Of a DNA stretch of 64,000 nucleotides, positions 52,698 to 61,869 are shown piece after piece. Numbering within the stretch: the stretch's first letter is position 1; the number at the start of each line of letters is the position of its first letter. Below the pieces are notes generated by a model, which worked only from the letters and a program-made list of their open reading frames with translations, did not search any database and was not told the DNA's origin. Made by a program: the position numbers and the translations under genes. Source of the stretch: Methylomonas sp. (GTDB lineage: Bacteria; Pseudomonadota; Gammaproteobacteria; Methylococcales; Methylomonadaceae); NCBI RefSeq assembly GCF_023228165.1, contig NZ_JALOBS010000001.1, positions 62,001 to 126,000 on the forward strand. The letters are read 5' to 3'.

Positions 52698-53276
52698 CTA
52701 AAAGGTAAGGTTAAGTAAATCGGCTGGTTGGTCTATGTCTCTAAGCACACCGGCATCGTCGCCATCGATGATATGCAGCAGTTCCGGGTGCGTCTGAATC
52801 AACGCTTTGGCGCCGCTATCGCCGCTCAGCGCGGCCAATTGGTCGGCAAATCGCTCCGAAAATCCCACAGGATGTCCGCGCCGACCTTGATAACATGGCA
52901 CAACAATAGCTGCACCGCCCCGTAAACAATCCGCCACTTGGCAAATAGTCGCGGGCATTACCCAGGGCATGTCCGCCAAAGCGATTAGCCAGCCGCCGCT
53001 TGCCGGGCTGGCTTGTATCGCAAAGGCCAGACTACTGCCCATGCCTTGCCGGGCGTCGGCAAAAATATGCACCTCCGCGCCTTCTGCTTGCAAGCAAGCC
53101 ATCAGCGCTTCATTTTCGGGACGCACTACGGCCAGCACTTTATCCACGCCAGCCGCCAAATTACGGCAAGCGCGTGCCGCCACCAGATCGCCATTTGGCA
53201 AAGTTTGCGTCAATTTATCTTTTCCGAACCGCCGACTGGAACCGGCGGCCAACAGTATGCCGGTAATGTTGCTCAT
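52698..53276 (-). CDS. mocA: molybdenum cofactor nucleotidyltransferase (MocA-like)
   Basis: A 192-residue NTP-transferase with LLAAGSSRRFGKDKL (nucleotide-binding GxxxR), ADMPWVMPATI, and GHPVGFSERFADQL. MocA attaches CMP to molybdopterin, forming the dinucleotide cofactor used by the iorAB enzyme. It is the first gene of the four-gene operon, consistent with cofactor supply for the downstream hydroxylase. Confidence 0.88.
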   Translation of the reverse strand: MSNITGILLAAGSSRRFGKDKLTQTLPNGDLVAARACRNLAAGVDKVLAVVRPENEALMACLQAEGAEVHIFADARQGMGSSLAFAIQASPASGGWLIALADMPWVMPATICQVADCLRGGAAIVVPCYQGRRGHPVGFSERFADQLAALSGDSGAKALIQTHPELLHIIDGDDAGVLRDIDQPADLLNLTF

Positions 53277-53336
53277 GTTTTATAGATTACGTTACGCGCT
53301 TTATAATTCAAAATCCACTTTGCTATTTTCAACCCG

Positions 53337-54035
53337 ATGACCAGCTTTGAAAGACAACTTCCCATTCTTTACAGCTTCCGCCGCTGCCCTTATGCCATGC
53401 GGGCCCGTTTGGCCATAACCTATGCCAATACCCCGGTGGAATTGAGGGAAGTACAATTACGTAACAAGCCAGGCGCCCTGTTGACCGCATCTTCGAAAGG
53501 CACCGTACCGGTATTAGTTTTGCCATCCGGTCAAGTCGTCGACGAAAGCCTGGACATCATCCAATGGGCGATTCAGATTAACGACCCGGACGATTGGGCG
53601 TCCTGCTGGGAGTCCGCCGGTTGCCAAACCCTTATCCAACGCAATGACGGCGAATTCAAATATTATCTGGACCGTTACAAATATGCCGACCGTTATCCGG
53701 ATCAGTCAATGGAATATTACCGGCAACAGGGAGAATGCTTTTTAGGCGACCTGGAACAACGGCTACAACAAAGCACTTACTTGTGCGGCCCTGGTTTCAG
53801 TATTGCGGATGCGGCGATTGCGCCTTTTATCCGCCAATTCGCTGCTGTCGAGCAAGACTGGTTTGCTCACTCTGAATACCATGCCCTGCGGCATTGGCTA
53901 CGGGTTTTTCTCGATTCGACACTGTTTGCCGGCAGCATGCAACATTATCAACCCTGGACCGCCGATTCTCCACAGCAGCTGTTTGGCCGCGCTGAGTCAA
54001 ATCGCAGCAATTCACCACCTAAACCGTTAAAATAG
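53337..54035 (+). CDS. glutathione S-transferase-like protein
   Basis: A 232-residue cytoplasmic protein with an N-terminal thioredoxin-fold domain starting PILYSFRRCPYAMRARLA (a Cys-containing CPYAMR site, like omega/Grx2-type GSTs) and the GTVPVLVLPSGQVVDESLDIIQWA glutathione-binding strand. The C-terminal helical part has STYLCGPGFSIADAAIAPFIRQFAAV. It probably reduces or conjugates small electrophiles; a role near formaldehyde is conjecture. It is followed by ftfL on the same strand. Confidence 0.85.
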   Translation: MTSFERQLPILYSFRRCPYAMRARLAITYANTPVELREVQLRNKPGALLTASSKGTVPVLVLPSGQVVDESLDIIQWAIQINDPDDWASCWESAGCQTLIQRNDGEFKYYLDRYKYADRYPDQSMEYYRQQGECFLGDLEQRLQQSTYLCGPGFSIADAAIAPFIRQFAAVEQDWFAHSEYHALRHWLRVFLDSTLFAGSMQHYQPWTADSPQQLFGRAESNRSNSPPKPLK

Positions 54036-54135
54036 CACCCATTATTCCCCAGCCCGCGTCGTTTGGCCCCTACCAGCCAAGGCCGCTAGGCAGCAACCAC
54101 TTATTCCTTTTCACTAATTCTCGTTGGAGACGTGC

Positions 54136-55809
54136 ATGTCAGACATTGAAATTGCTCAACAGGCCAAGATGCGGCCCATTATCGATTTGGCCGGGGAAAC
54201 ATTCGGCATACCTGCGGAGCAGCTTGATCCTTACGGCCATTACAAAGCCAAGATTTCTCTGGAGTATGTCAACAGTCTGAAGGACAAAACCGACGGTAAG
54301 CTGATTTTGGTCACCGCTATCAGCCCCACCCCTGCCGGCGAAGGTAAAACCACCACCACGGTAGGCTTAGGCGATGCCCTTAACCGGATAGGCAAAAAAA
54401 CCATCATTTGCCTGCGAGAACCGTCCTTGGGCCCTTGCTTCGGCGTCAAAGGCGGAGCAGCCGGCGGCGGTTATGCGCAAGTGGTACCGATGGAAGACAT
54501 CAATCTGCATTTCACCGGCGACTTTCACGCGATTGGCGTTGCTCACAATTTATTATCGGCTTTGATCGATAATCACATCACCCATGGTAACAAGCTGGAC
54601 ATCGATCCCCGCCGCATCCAGTGGAAACGCGTGATCGATATGAACGACCGGGCCTTGCGGAAAATCACCGTCGGCATGGGCGGTCCGGCCAACGGTTATT
54701 TGCGAGAAGACGGTTTCGACATCGTGGTGGCGTCGGAAGTAATGGCGATTCTGTGTCTGGCCACCAGCCGCGCGGATTTAAAGGAACGCTTGGGCCGCAT
54801 CGTAATCGGCTACAAGTCCGATAAAGTCACGCCGGTTTACGCCCGCGATTTAAAAGCCCACGGCGCCATGGCGGCAATTTTGAAAGACGCCATTAAACCA
54901 AACCTGGTGCAGACCCTGGAGAACAATCTCGCCATCATTCACGGCGGCCCGTTCGCCAATATCGCCCACGGTTGCAATACCGTCACCGCCACCAAGACGG
55001 CGCTGAAGTTGGCCGATTATGCTGTTACGGAAGCCGGTTTCGGTGCGGATTTGGGCGCGGAAAAATTCATCGATATCAAGTGCCGTATGTCCGGTCTGAA
55101 ACCATCGGCGGTAGTTTTGGTTGCCACGGTACGGGCAGTGAAATTCCATGGCGGCGTAGCCAAGGACGACTTGAATCAGGAAAACCTGGCGGCAGTGGAA
55201 AATGGATTTGCTAATCTAGAACGGCATTTGAGTAATATCCAGAACCACTTTGGTCTGCCTTGCGTGGTCGGCATCAACCATTTCAGTTTCGATACCGACG
55301 CCGAAATTAATTTATTGAAACAAAAATGCGAAGCGCTGGGCGCTAAATGCGTGGTCGCAAAACACTGGGCCCACGGCGGTGCCGGTGCCGAGGATTTGGC
55401 CCGCGAGGTATTAAATATCGTCGACCGGCGCGAGCCAGCGTTTAGCTTTGTCTACGACGCGGAATTGCCGCTGTGGAATAAAATCGAAGCCATCGCCACC
55501 AAACTGTACGGTGCCGGCAGTGTTAGCGCCAGCCCCAAGGTTATGTCTGAAATCAAAGCCTTACAGTCAAACTACGGCAACTTCCCGATCTGCATGGCCA
55601 AGACCCAAATGTCGTTTACGACCAACCCCAACGCTAAAGGCGCACCGTCGGGACACAATGTGGAAATCAGCGAAGTGCGACTGGCTAATGGTGCCGGCTT
55701 TATCGTCGCCATTGCCGGCGATATGATGACCATGCCGGGCCTGCCGAAAATTCCGGCCGCGGAACGCATCGACATTAGCGATGAGGGCGTGATAAGCGGT
55801 TTGTTTTAG
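54136..55809 (+). CDS. ftfL: formate-tetrahydrofolate ligase
   Basis: A 557-residue ATP-dependent ligase that makes 10-formyl-H4F from formate. The P-loop TPTPAGEGKTTTTVGLGDAL and the conserved MNDRALRKITVGMGG, FHGGVAKDDL and CVVGINHFSFDTDAEI segments identify it. In methylotrophs it feeds formate into the serine cycle with mtdA and fchA. The start at 54136 (GGAGACGTGC) is preferred to one 12 nt upstream. A strong terminator follows. Confidence 0.96.
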   Translation: MSDIEIAQQAKMRPIIDLAGETFGIPAEQLDPYGHYKAKISLEYVNSLKDKTDGKLILVTAISPTPAGEGKTTTTVGLGDALNRIGKKTIICLREPSLGPCFGVKGGAAGGGYAQVVPMEDINLHFTGDFHAIGVAHNLLSALIDNHITHGNKLDIDPRRIQWKRVIDMNDRALRKITVGMGGPANGYLREDGFDIVVASEVMAILCLATSRADLKERLGRIVIGYKSDKVTPVYARDLKAHGAMAAILKDAIKPNLVQTLENNLAIIHGGPFANIAHGCNTVTATKTALKLADYAVTEAGFGADLGAEKFIDIKCRMSGLKPSAVVLVATVRAVKFHGGVAKDDLNQENLAAVENGFANLERHLSNIQNHFGLPCVVGINHFSFDTDAEINLLKQKCEALGAKCVVAKHWAHGGAGAEDLAREVLNIVDRREPAFSFVYDAELPLWNKIEAIATKLYGAGSVSASPKVMSEIKALQSNYGNFPICMAKTQMSFTTNPNAKGAPSGHNVEISEVRLANGAGFIVAIAGDMMTMPGLPKIPAAERIDISDEGVISGLF

Positions 55810-55835
55810 TATTTAAAAGACCGGTAAACGCATCT

Positions 55836-55867
55836 AAAAGCCGAAGCAAATGCTTCGGCTTTTTTTA
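55836..55867 (+). terminator. intrinsic terminator after ftfL
   Basis: AAAAGCCGAAGC-AAAT-GCTTCGGCTTTTTTT: an 8-bp stem with a T-run. Confidence 0.9.
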
Positions 55868-55940
55868 TTTTCGGCATATATTGATCTTACCGAGCCCGGA
55901 AAAAAATTCCGCTGCAATAAAAATTGCCCGCAAGAGTGCA

Positions 55941-56162
55941 TCATAGCGACTTAATAAACGAGCGAATAAAACTGACTTCTGAAATTTGAGGGTTTATCGA
56001 TGCGGCCACTGTGGTATGTTGCGCCTTATATGTTTCATATAACAGGTCGACATCGTGCGGCGTCAGGTAGGCGTATGCGCCATATCCTTTCAAATATAAA
56101 AACTCATGATGTATTTGTTCAAAGAAATTGATTCTTTGACTGACTGCTTGATCTTCTAACAT
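55941..56162 (-). CDS. small protein of unknown function
   Basis: A 73-residue predicted protein starting at 56162 (AAGGAG 8 nt upstream): MLEDQAVSQRINFFEQIHHE and then FLYLKGYGAYAYLTPHDVDLL. It is charged with no membrane segment. No family was recognised. It lies just after ftfL on the opposite strand. Confidence 0.6.
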   Translation of the reverse strand: MLEDQAVSQRINFFEQIHHEFLYLKGYGAYAYLTPHDVDLLYETYKAQHTTVAASINPQISEVSFIRSFIKSL

Positions 56163-56643
56163 GATTTTTCTCCTTGTAATTAGACTAAGCAGCATTGTCT
56201 ACTTTTAGAAAAAGTTTTCTGTGATTTGGAATTCAATACTCGCCATTTTATTAAGTACGCTAGCTGATGGCCGTCACATTTTGACTAATTATATCGGTAG
56301 TTTGAAACCTTTCACCCAACGGATGCCGATTCATAGTCTTCATCGTAATTCAGATTACGGCATCACATTGTAGTCCGGCCACCCTCCAATCATGCAAAAC
56401 CGTCGTTTCCGGACATAGCAAAGCCGTGTCAAAAACTGCCTTGACAACTACCTAAAGGTAAACGCCGAACGATAAACCGGCACACAAAGCCGATTTAAAT
56501 GTTAGCGGTGAAGCACGGCTCCTATCCGAACGTATAGCCTGCCATAGGTTTATGCATAATTTGCAATTTTAGACATTAACAATAAACCGGTTAACGCTTG
56601 TTGAAATAGATGGCCGTGTTATTCCAAAATTGACGAAAACCGG
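56163..56643. other. intergenic region without a supportable gene
   Basis: About 480 bp between two small genes on the minus strand. A stretch near 56393-56468 contains the words GCAAAACC, CCGGAC and AGCAAAGCCG in GEMM-like order, but the rest does not fold into the riboswitch; treated as chance. Confidence 0.4.
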
Positions 56644-57252
56644 TCAAGCCAAATTTTCCGCCAACTTGCTCTCAAGTAATTGCTGATAATGGCGTTTTAG
56701 AACAGAGTCTTGCGGAAGTTCAATTTTCGGTGACGCTAAAATCGCGGCATCTGAGGCAGTCGCTTCAACCGGTTCGACCTCTGTCGTTTTCTTGACCCGC
56801 TTAGTTGGCGCGAACGTAGCGACTAAGGCGCTTTCAACGTGCCGGCGCAATACCGAATCGGTCGGATAAGGATGGGTAATAGCTTGCCGCTCGGCAACTC
56901 GTTGCGCCAAATAGTGGCGTTTAAGCACGGAATCTTCAGGAGCTTGATTAGTACTGGCTCGTAAGGATGAGACTGACTCAACCCCGACAGATGCCACTGT
57001 CGACTCCGAAAGCGCCAGAACCGCCTCGCTTGCCTCCGGCGCGGAATCAACCTGTTCAACTACAGCGATTTTCGCGGAGCCGGTTTCCGCAGTTGCTTGC
57101 TGGTCGTGGCTTCTTTTGACCAATGGCACACCACGACTGGGAAATATTTCAATATCCTGGGGAATGTCCGGATTTAACAATTTTGTTTTTACCCAAAAAT
57201 ACCCGCCGCCGATAACCCCGAGCCCTATCACTAAATCAAACAATACATCCAT
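56644..57252 (-). CDS. membrane-anchored protein with three DSVL(K/R)RH repeats
   Basis: A 202-residue protein with one N-terminal membrane helix (DVLFDLVIGLGVIGGGYFW) and a charged, Ala/Glu/Ser-rich body. Three copies of P-x-DSVL(K/R)RH occur: PEDSVLKRHYLAQRVAER, PTDSVLRRHVESALVATF and, at the C-terminal end, PQDSVLKRHYQQLLESKL. Each is followed by a predicted helix. Similar DSVLxRH peptides are known to me only as features of unannotated gammaproteobacterial proteins. They could be partner-binding motifs. Start 57252 has GGGAAG upstream. Function unknown. Confidence 0.68.
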   Translation of the reverse strand: MDVLFDLVIGLGVIGGGYFWVKTKLLNPDIPQDIEIFPSRGVPLVKRSHDQQATAETGSAKIAVVEQVDSAPEASEAVLALSESTVASVGVESVSSLRASTNQAPEDSVLKRHYLAQRVAERQAITHPYPTDSVLRRHVESALVATFAPTKRVKKTTEVEPVEATASDAAILASPKIELPQDSVLKRHYQQLLESKLAENLA

Positions 57253-57459
57253 ACTCTTCCCTCTCTCGATTAAATTTTTATACAACCAGAACTCTTGGTT
57301 GAGAACCCTGACAGTCTTTTACTGGTTATGGCATCCAAACCATAGGTTTGACGCTTTTTGTTTCCTTATACTTAACAAACAATGTCATTTACCGGGCATT
57401 GTTACCGCAATAAAACAAGTCTATATTGTAAACCTCTTCATTTCGCGAGTATTGTACAA

Positions 57460-57603
57460 ATGAACAGTCTATCTAAACACTTATTAACAGGCTTGTTATT
57501 TGCCGCGGGCATATACGGCGTTGTGAACGGCGAATTTATTATTTCATCGGCGTTATTTGCCATTACCACCTACACCAGCAGCATTAAAAACCAAAAAAGC
57601 TAA
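57460..57603 (+). CDS. tiny putative membrane protein
   Basis: A 47-residue frame with two hydrophobic segments: HLLTGLLFAAGIYGVVNG and FIISSALFAITTYTS. No good ribosome-binding site; short but hydrophobic pattern looks real. Unknown function. Confidence 0.4.
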   Translation: MNSLSKHLLTGLLFAAGIYGVVNGEFIISSALFAITTYTSSIKNQKS

Positions 57604-57796
57604 TTCATGGAGACGGGTGGTATTGAATAGCGAAATCTACCCTGACATAGTATCCGCCTGCTTGACCTAATTTCGGCCTGCAAAAAGCCGGATCTTGCCG
57701 CCCATTGCCTGAAAATCACAGCTCATCTTCCAATAGTCGTTTAATCGCCCTCGCCAGCTATAAGCTTTACAGCGTCATATCAAAAGCGACAAGCAT

Positions 57797-60697
57797 TCAT
57801 GGATGTGTCTCGCCCCAATCCAGCGGACAACTGCACATCACATGTCTGTCACCAAAGACATTATCGATGCGACCCACGGGCGGCCAATATTTGTCGTCAT
57901 GCTGTTCATTGTCGGGAAAAAAGGCTTTTTGCTTGGAATAAGGCAGCAACCATTCATCCAGTAATAAACGATGGGTATGTGGAGCATTGCGCAGCACATT
58001 GTTTTCCCGTTCGGACAAAGCGTTTTCAATCTCGCTAATTTCCTGGCGTATCTGGATCATGGCGCCACAAAAACGGTCAATTTCGGTTTTATTTTCGCTT
58101 TCGGTCGGCTCTATCATCAACGTATCCGGTACTGGGAACGATACGGTCGGTGCATGAAAACCGTAATCGACCAAGCGCTTGGCGATATCTTCCACGGTGA
58201 TATTGGCAGTTTTCTTAAAATCATGGCAGTCGATGATGCATTCGTGAGCTATCCAGCCGTTGGCATCCGTGTAGAGAATTGGATAATGCGGCGCCAGCTT
58301 CCGGGCGACGTAATTGGCATTTAGGATGGCGGCCAGTGTGGCTCGCTTCAATCCCGCCGCGCCCATCATGGCGATATAGGCCCAGGAAATGGTCAATATG
58401 CTGGCCGAACCCCACGGCGCGGCTGAGACGGTACCTACCGTACCGTGTACGCTCTTAGCTGGATTGACGCCTTCCACTACCGGATGATCAGGCAGATAAG
58501 GCGCCAGATGCGAGCGTACCCCAATCGGGCCGACGCCGGGTCCACCACCACCATGCGGAATGCAAAAAGTTTTATGTAGATTCAGGTGCGCGACGTCGGC
58601 ACCAATGCGGCCCGGCCTGCTCAGCCCGACCAAAGCGTTAAAGTTAGCTCCGTCCAGATAGACCTGGCCACCGTGTTGATGGACGATATCGCAAATCTCC
58701 CGGAATGCTTGTTCATACACGCCATGCGTGGATGGATAGGTAATCATTAAGGCCGCTAGCGTTTCCCGATATAAGCTGACTTTGGCGCGCAAGTCATCGA
58801 CACTGACATTGCCGTTGGCATCGCAAGCCACCACCACCACTTTCAAGCCCGCCAATACCGCGCTGGCCGGATTGGTACCATGTGCCGAGGCAGGAATTAA
58901 ACAGACATCCCGCTGGCTCTGTCCATTGACTTGATGATATTTCCGAATCACCAGCAATCCGGTGTATTCGCCTTGCGAACCGGCATTGGGTTGCAGCGAA
59001 AAGGCATCGAAACCGGTTAAGTCGCACAACATGTCTTCCAGCTCGGCAAACAACTGCTGGTAACCCTGAGCTTGGTATAAGGGCACAAAGGGGTGCATGG
59101 CATTGAATTCGTAAAACGAAATGGCCTGCATCTCGGTGGCCGCATTCAGTTTCATGGTACAGGAACCCAATGGAATCATGGACCTGTCCAGCGCAATATC
59201 GCGCCGAGCCAGTTTGCGCATGTAACGCATTATCTCGGTTTCGGAATGATATCGACTAAACACCGGGTTTTGCAGAATTTCATCGTCGCGCAGCCAGTCG
59301 TCCGGGATACATTCGGCAACCACTTTATCCAGCGCGTTGATATCCGGCATTTCATAACCGGGTGCTGAAAACACCTGCCATACTGCCCGGATATCGTTAC
59401 GGGTGGTGGTTTCGTCTAGCGAAATGCCGATGTGGTCGGCGTCGATAACTCGTAAGTTGATACCCGCCTCTACCGCTCGCGCCGCGATACGTTTGGCACG
59501 ATTTGGGGTTCCGACCAACAAGGTATCGAAATAACATTGACTGACGACCTGGTGGCCGTATTGAGTGATACCGGCCGCCAAAATTTGCGCATAACGATGC
59601 ACCCGCCCGGCGATCATGCGCAAGCCGTCGGCACCGTGGTACACCGCATAAAAGCCGGCAATCACCGCCAGCAATACTTGTGAAGTACAGATATTGCTAG
59701 TGGCTTTGTCGCGGCGAATATGTTGTTCGCGGGTTTGCAAGGCCATCCGCAAGGCGATTTGGCCGTGGCTGTCTTTGGATACGCCGATGATACGGCCCGG
59801 CATGGAGCGCTTGAATTCGTCTCGGGTAGCAAAAAACGCCGCATGCGGTCCACCGTAGCCCATAGGCACACCGAAGCGTTGCGCACTACCCACCACGATA
59901 TCAGCACCAAAGCTTGCCGGCGACTTCAATAGCACCAGACTCAACAAATCCGCGGCCACCGTTACCAACGCCTGTTTACGATGCGCGGCGGCAACGGCGC
60001 TACCGAGATCGCGAATTTCACCGCTAGTGCCCGGATATTGCAGAATCAAGGCGAAAAAATCGTACCGATCCAAATCGGCATATGGATCGACCACTTGCAC
60101 CGTGTAACCCAACGAGCCCGCCCGGGTTTGCACGACGGCAATGGTTTGCGGATGGCAGTCCCTATCGATCAGCACAGTATTGGACGTGCCTTTGGCGACC
60201 CGGCGTGATAACGTCATGGCTTCCGCAACCGCGGTCGCTTCATCCAACAAGGAGGCATTGGCCAACTCCATGCCGGTCAAATCGATGATCATCTGCTGGA
60301 AATTCAACAGGGCTTCCAACCTGCCTTGACTGACTTCGGCCTGATACGGCGTGTATGCCGTATACCAACCCGGATTTTCCAGCACATTGCGTTTAATCAC
60401 CGCCGGCATAATGGTGTCGTAATAGCCCATGCCTATCATCGACACCAAGACTTTATTGCGTTCGCGCATGTTACGCAGGTACTTGATCACGGCCCGCTCG
60501 CTGATGGTTTCGGTCAGTTTCAGCGGTTCATGATTCAAGATATTGGCCGGAATAATTTTTTCCACCAAATCATCGAGCTCGGTTAAACCCAATGCGGCCA
60601 ACATAGTTTCAATTTGCTGTTGATCGGGGCCGATGTGGCGCGGAATAAAACTGCCGCGCATTTCCAGTTGTTCAAGACGGGGGGCTTTAGATGACAT
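57797..60697 (-). CDS. gcvP: glycine dehydrogenase (decarboxylating), P-protein
   Basis: A 966-residue full-length single-chain P-protein of the glycine cleavage system. The N-terminal half starts FIPRHIGPDQQQIETMLAALG; the PLP-lysine is in HLNLHKTFCIPHGGGGPGVGPIGV; and the C-terminal VEPTESENKTEIDRFC-like segment is present as IEPTESENKTEIDRF. It decarboxylates glycine and passes the methylamine to H-protein. It is preceded by gcvT (5-bp gap). gcvH is not in the window. The system can supply or remove methylene-H4F for the serine cycle. Confidence 0.95.
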   Translation of the reverse strand: MSSKAPRLEQLEMRGSFIPRHIGPDQQQIETMLAALGLTELDDLVEKIIPANILNHEPLKLTETISERAVIKYLRNMRERNKVLVSMIGMGYYDTIMPAVIKRNVLENPGWYTAYTPYQAEVSQGRLEALLNFQQMIIDLTGMELANASLLDEATAVAEAMTLSRRVAKGTSNTVLIDRDCHPQTIAVVQTRAGSLGYTVQVVDPYADLDRYDFFALILQYPGTSGEIRDLGSAVAAAHRKQALVTVAADLLSLVLLKSPASFGADIVVGSAQRFGVPMGYGGPHAAFFATRDEFKRSMPGRIIGVSKDSHGQIALRMALQTREQHIRRDKATSNICTSQVLLAVIAGFYAVYHGADGLRMIAGRVHRYAQILAAGITQYGHQVVSQCYFDTLLVGTPNRAKRIAARAVEAGINLRVIDADHIGISLDETTTRNDIRAVWQVFSAPGYEMPDINALDKVVAECIPDDWLRDDEILQNPVFSRYHSETEIMRYMRKLARRDIALDRSMIPLGSCTMKLNAATEMQAISFYEFNAMHPFVPLYQAQGYQQLFAELEDMLCDLTGFDAFSLQPNAGSQGEYTGLLVIRKYHQVNGQSQRDVCLIPASAHGTNPASAVLAGLKVVVVACDANGNVSVDDLRAKVSLYRETLAALMITYPSTHGVYEQAFREICDIVHQHGGQVYLDGANFNALVGLSRPGRIGADVAHLNLHKTFCIPHGGGGPGVGPIGVRSHLAPYLPDHPVVEGVNPAKSVHGTVGTVSAAPWGSASILTISWAYIAMMGAAGLKRATLAAILNANYVARKLAPHYPILYTDANGWIAHECIIDCHDFKKTANITVEDIAKRLVDYGFHAPTVSFPVPDTLMIEPTESENKTEIDRFCGAMIQIRQEISEIENALSERENNVLRNAPHTHRLLLDEWLLPYSKQKAFFPDNEQHDDKYWPPVGRIDNVFGDRHVMCSCPLDWGETHP

Positions 60698-60702
60698 GGC
60701 AA

Positions 60703-61791
60703 TTACCGGTGATAGCGGTGGGGAACAAAGGGTAAACGGCTGACAGTGACGGCTATTGGTTTTCCTCGCACTGCCGCGAATAAATGAGTACCAATAGCGG
60801 CACGGTCGGTTTGGATTAAGGCCATTGCTACGGGTCTTTGTAACGATGGTGAAAAACTGCCGCTGGTGACGATTCCCACCGGATGATCTTGATCGTCCGT
60901 AATTACACAGCCTTCTCTAACTGGAATTTTAGCCTCTACCCGCAAACCAACCCGCAACCGTTGCAAGCCATTTGCTAATTCATTGAGGATATATTCCGCG
61001 CCGGGAAAGTCCGCATGGCTTTTTTTAAACAGCCATTTCAAACCTGCTTGCAAGGGCGAAATAGTTTCACTTAATTCATGCCCGTATAGACACAACCCCG
61101 CTTCCAGACGCAAGGTATCCCGAGCGCCTAAACCGATAGGCGCTACACCCGGTTCGGCCAACAGCAGCCGGGCAATAGCCTCGGCATGTGATTGATGGAC
61201 GGAAATTTCAAACCCGTCTTCGCCCGTATAACCGCTGCGGCTCACCCAACATTCAATGCCATTGATACGGGCCCGGCATGTTTGCATAAATCCTAAAGCG
61301 ACTGCTTCGGCGCAAAACCGACCCATTACAACTGCGGCATCAGGGCCTTGCAAGGCTAATAGAGCCAATTCAGGACAAGTCTGCAAGATGCAGTCTTTGG
61401 GTAGTTGCTGGTTGAGATAAGCATAATCCTTGTCTTTACAGCCGGCATTCACTATCAGGCTCAGGCCCCGATCGATACGGGCCACCATGATGTCATCTAT
61501 TACCCCGCCTGCCGGATGGGTCAAGACCGTATACTTTTGCGCTCCCATGGCCAGATCCACAATACCGCCGGGCGTGAGGTTTTCCAAGGCGTCCGCGGCC
61601 TTGTCACCCAAAATCCGGCATTGGCCCATGTGGGAAATATCGAATAAACCGGCCCGACTGCGACAATGCAAATGTTCACGTATGATGCCGTTGCTATATT
61701 GCACCGGCATGGTATAACCGGCAAAGGCGGTCATTTTGGCGCCGAGCTCCCGGTGCAAGCTATACAGCGGCGTTTGATTCAAATCCGACAC
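60703..61791 (-). CDS. gcvT: aminomethyltransferase, T-protein
   Basis: A 362-residue glycine-cleavage T-protein with TPLYSLHRELGAKMTAFAGYTMPVQY, SRAGLFDISHMGQ, SRSGYTGEDGFEISV and LGARDTLRLEAGLCLYGHEL. It transfers the methylene group from the H-protein-bound intermediate to H4F, releasing ammonia. An AAGGAGG lies 5 nt before a GTG at 61791; the ATG at 61806 is inside that site, so GTG is preferred. First gene of gcvT-gcvP, on the minus strand. Confidence 0.93.
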   Translation of the reverse strand: MSDLNQTPLYSLHRELGAKMTAFAGYTMPVQYSNGIIREHLHCRSRAGLFDISHMGQCRILGDKAADALENLTPGGIVDLAMGAQKYTVLTHPAGGVIDDIMVARIDRGLSLIVNAGCKDKDYAYLNQQLPKDCILQTCPELALLALQGPDAAVVMGRFCAEAVALGFMQTCRARINGIECWVSRSGYTGEDGFEISVHQSHAEAIARLLLAEPGVAPIGLGARDTLRLEAGLCLYGHELSETISPLQAGLKWLFKKSHADFPGAEYILNELANGLQRLRVGLRVEAKIPVREGCVITDDQDHPVGIVTSGSFSPSLQRPVAMALIQTDRAAIGTHLFAAVRGKPIAVTVSRLPFVPHRYHR

Positions 61792-61869
61792 ACTTTCCTC
61801 CTTCATATGGCGCGTAGCAACACATGGATTATTCTATAACAAAGAAGCTGCATCCAACTGATCGCCGGA

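Noticed and set aside
56393..56468. GEMM-like words near a small gene
   Set aside because: GCAAAACC, CCGGAC and AGCAAAGCC occur, but no P3/P1 pairing follows and no downstream gene lies on the same strand within reach.
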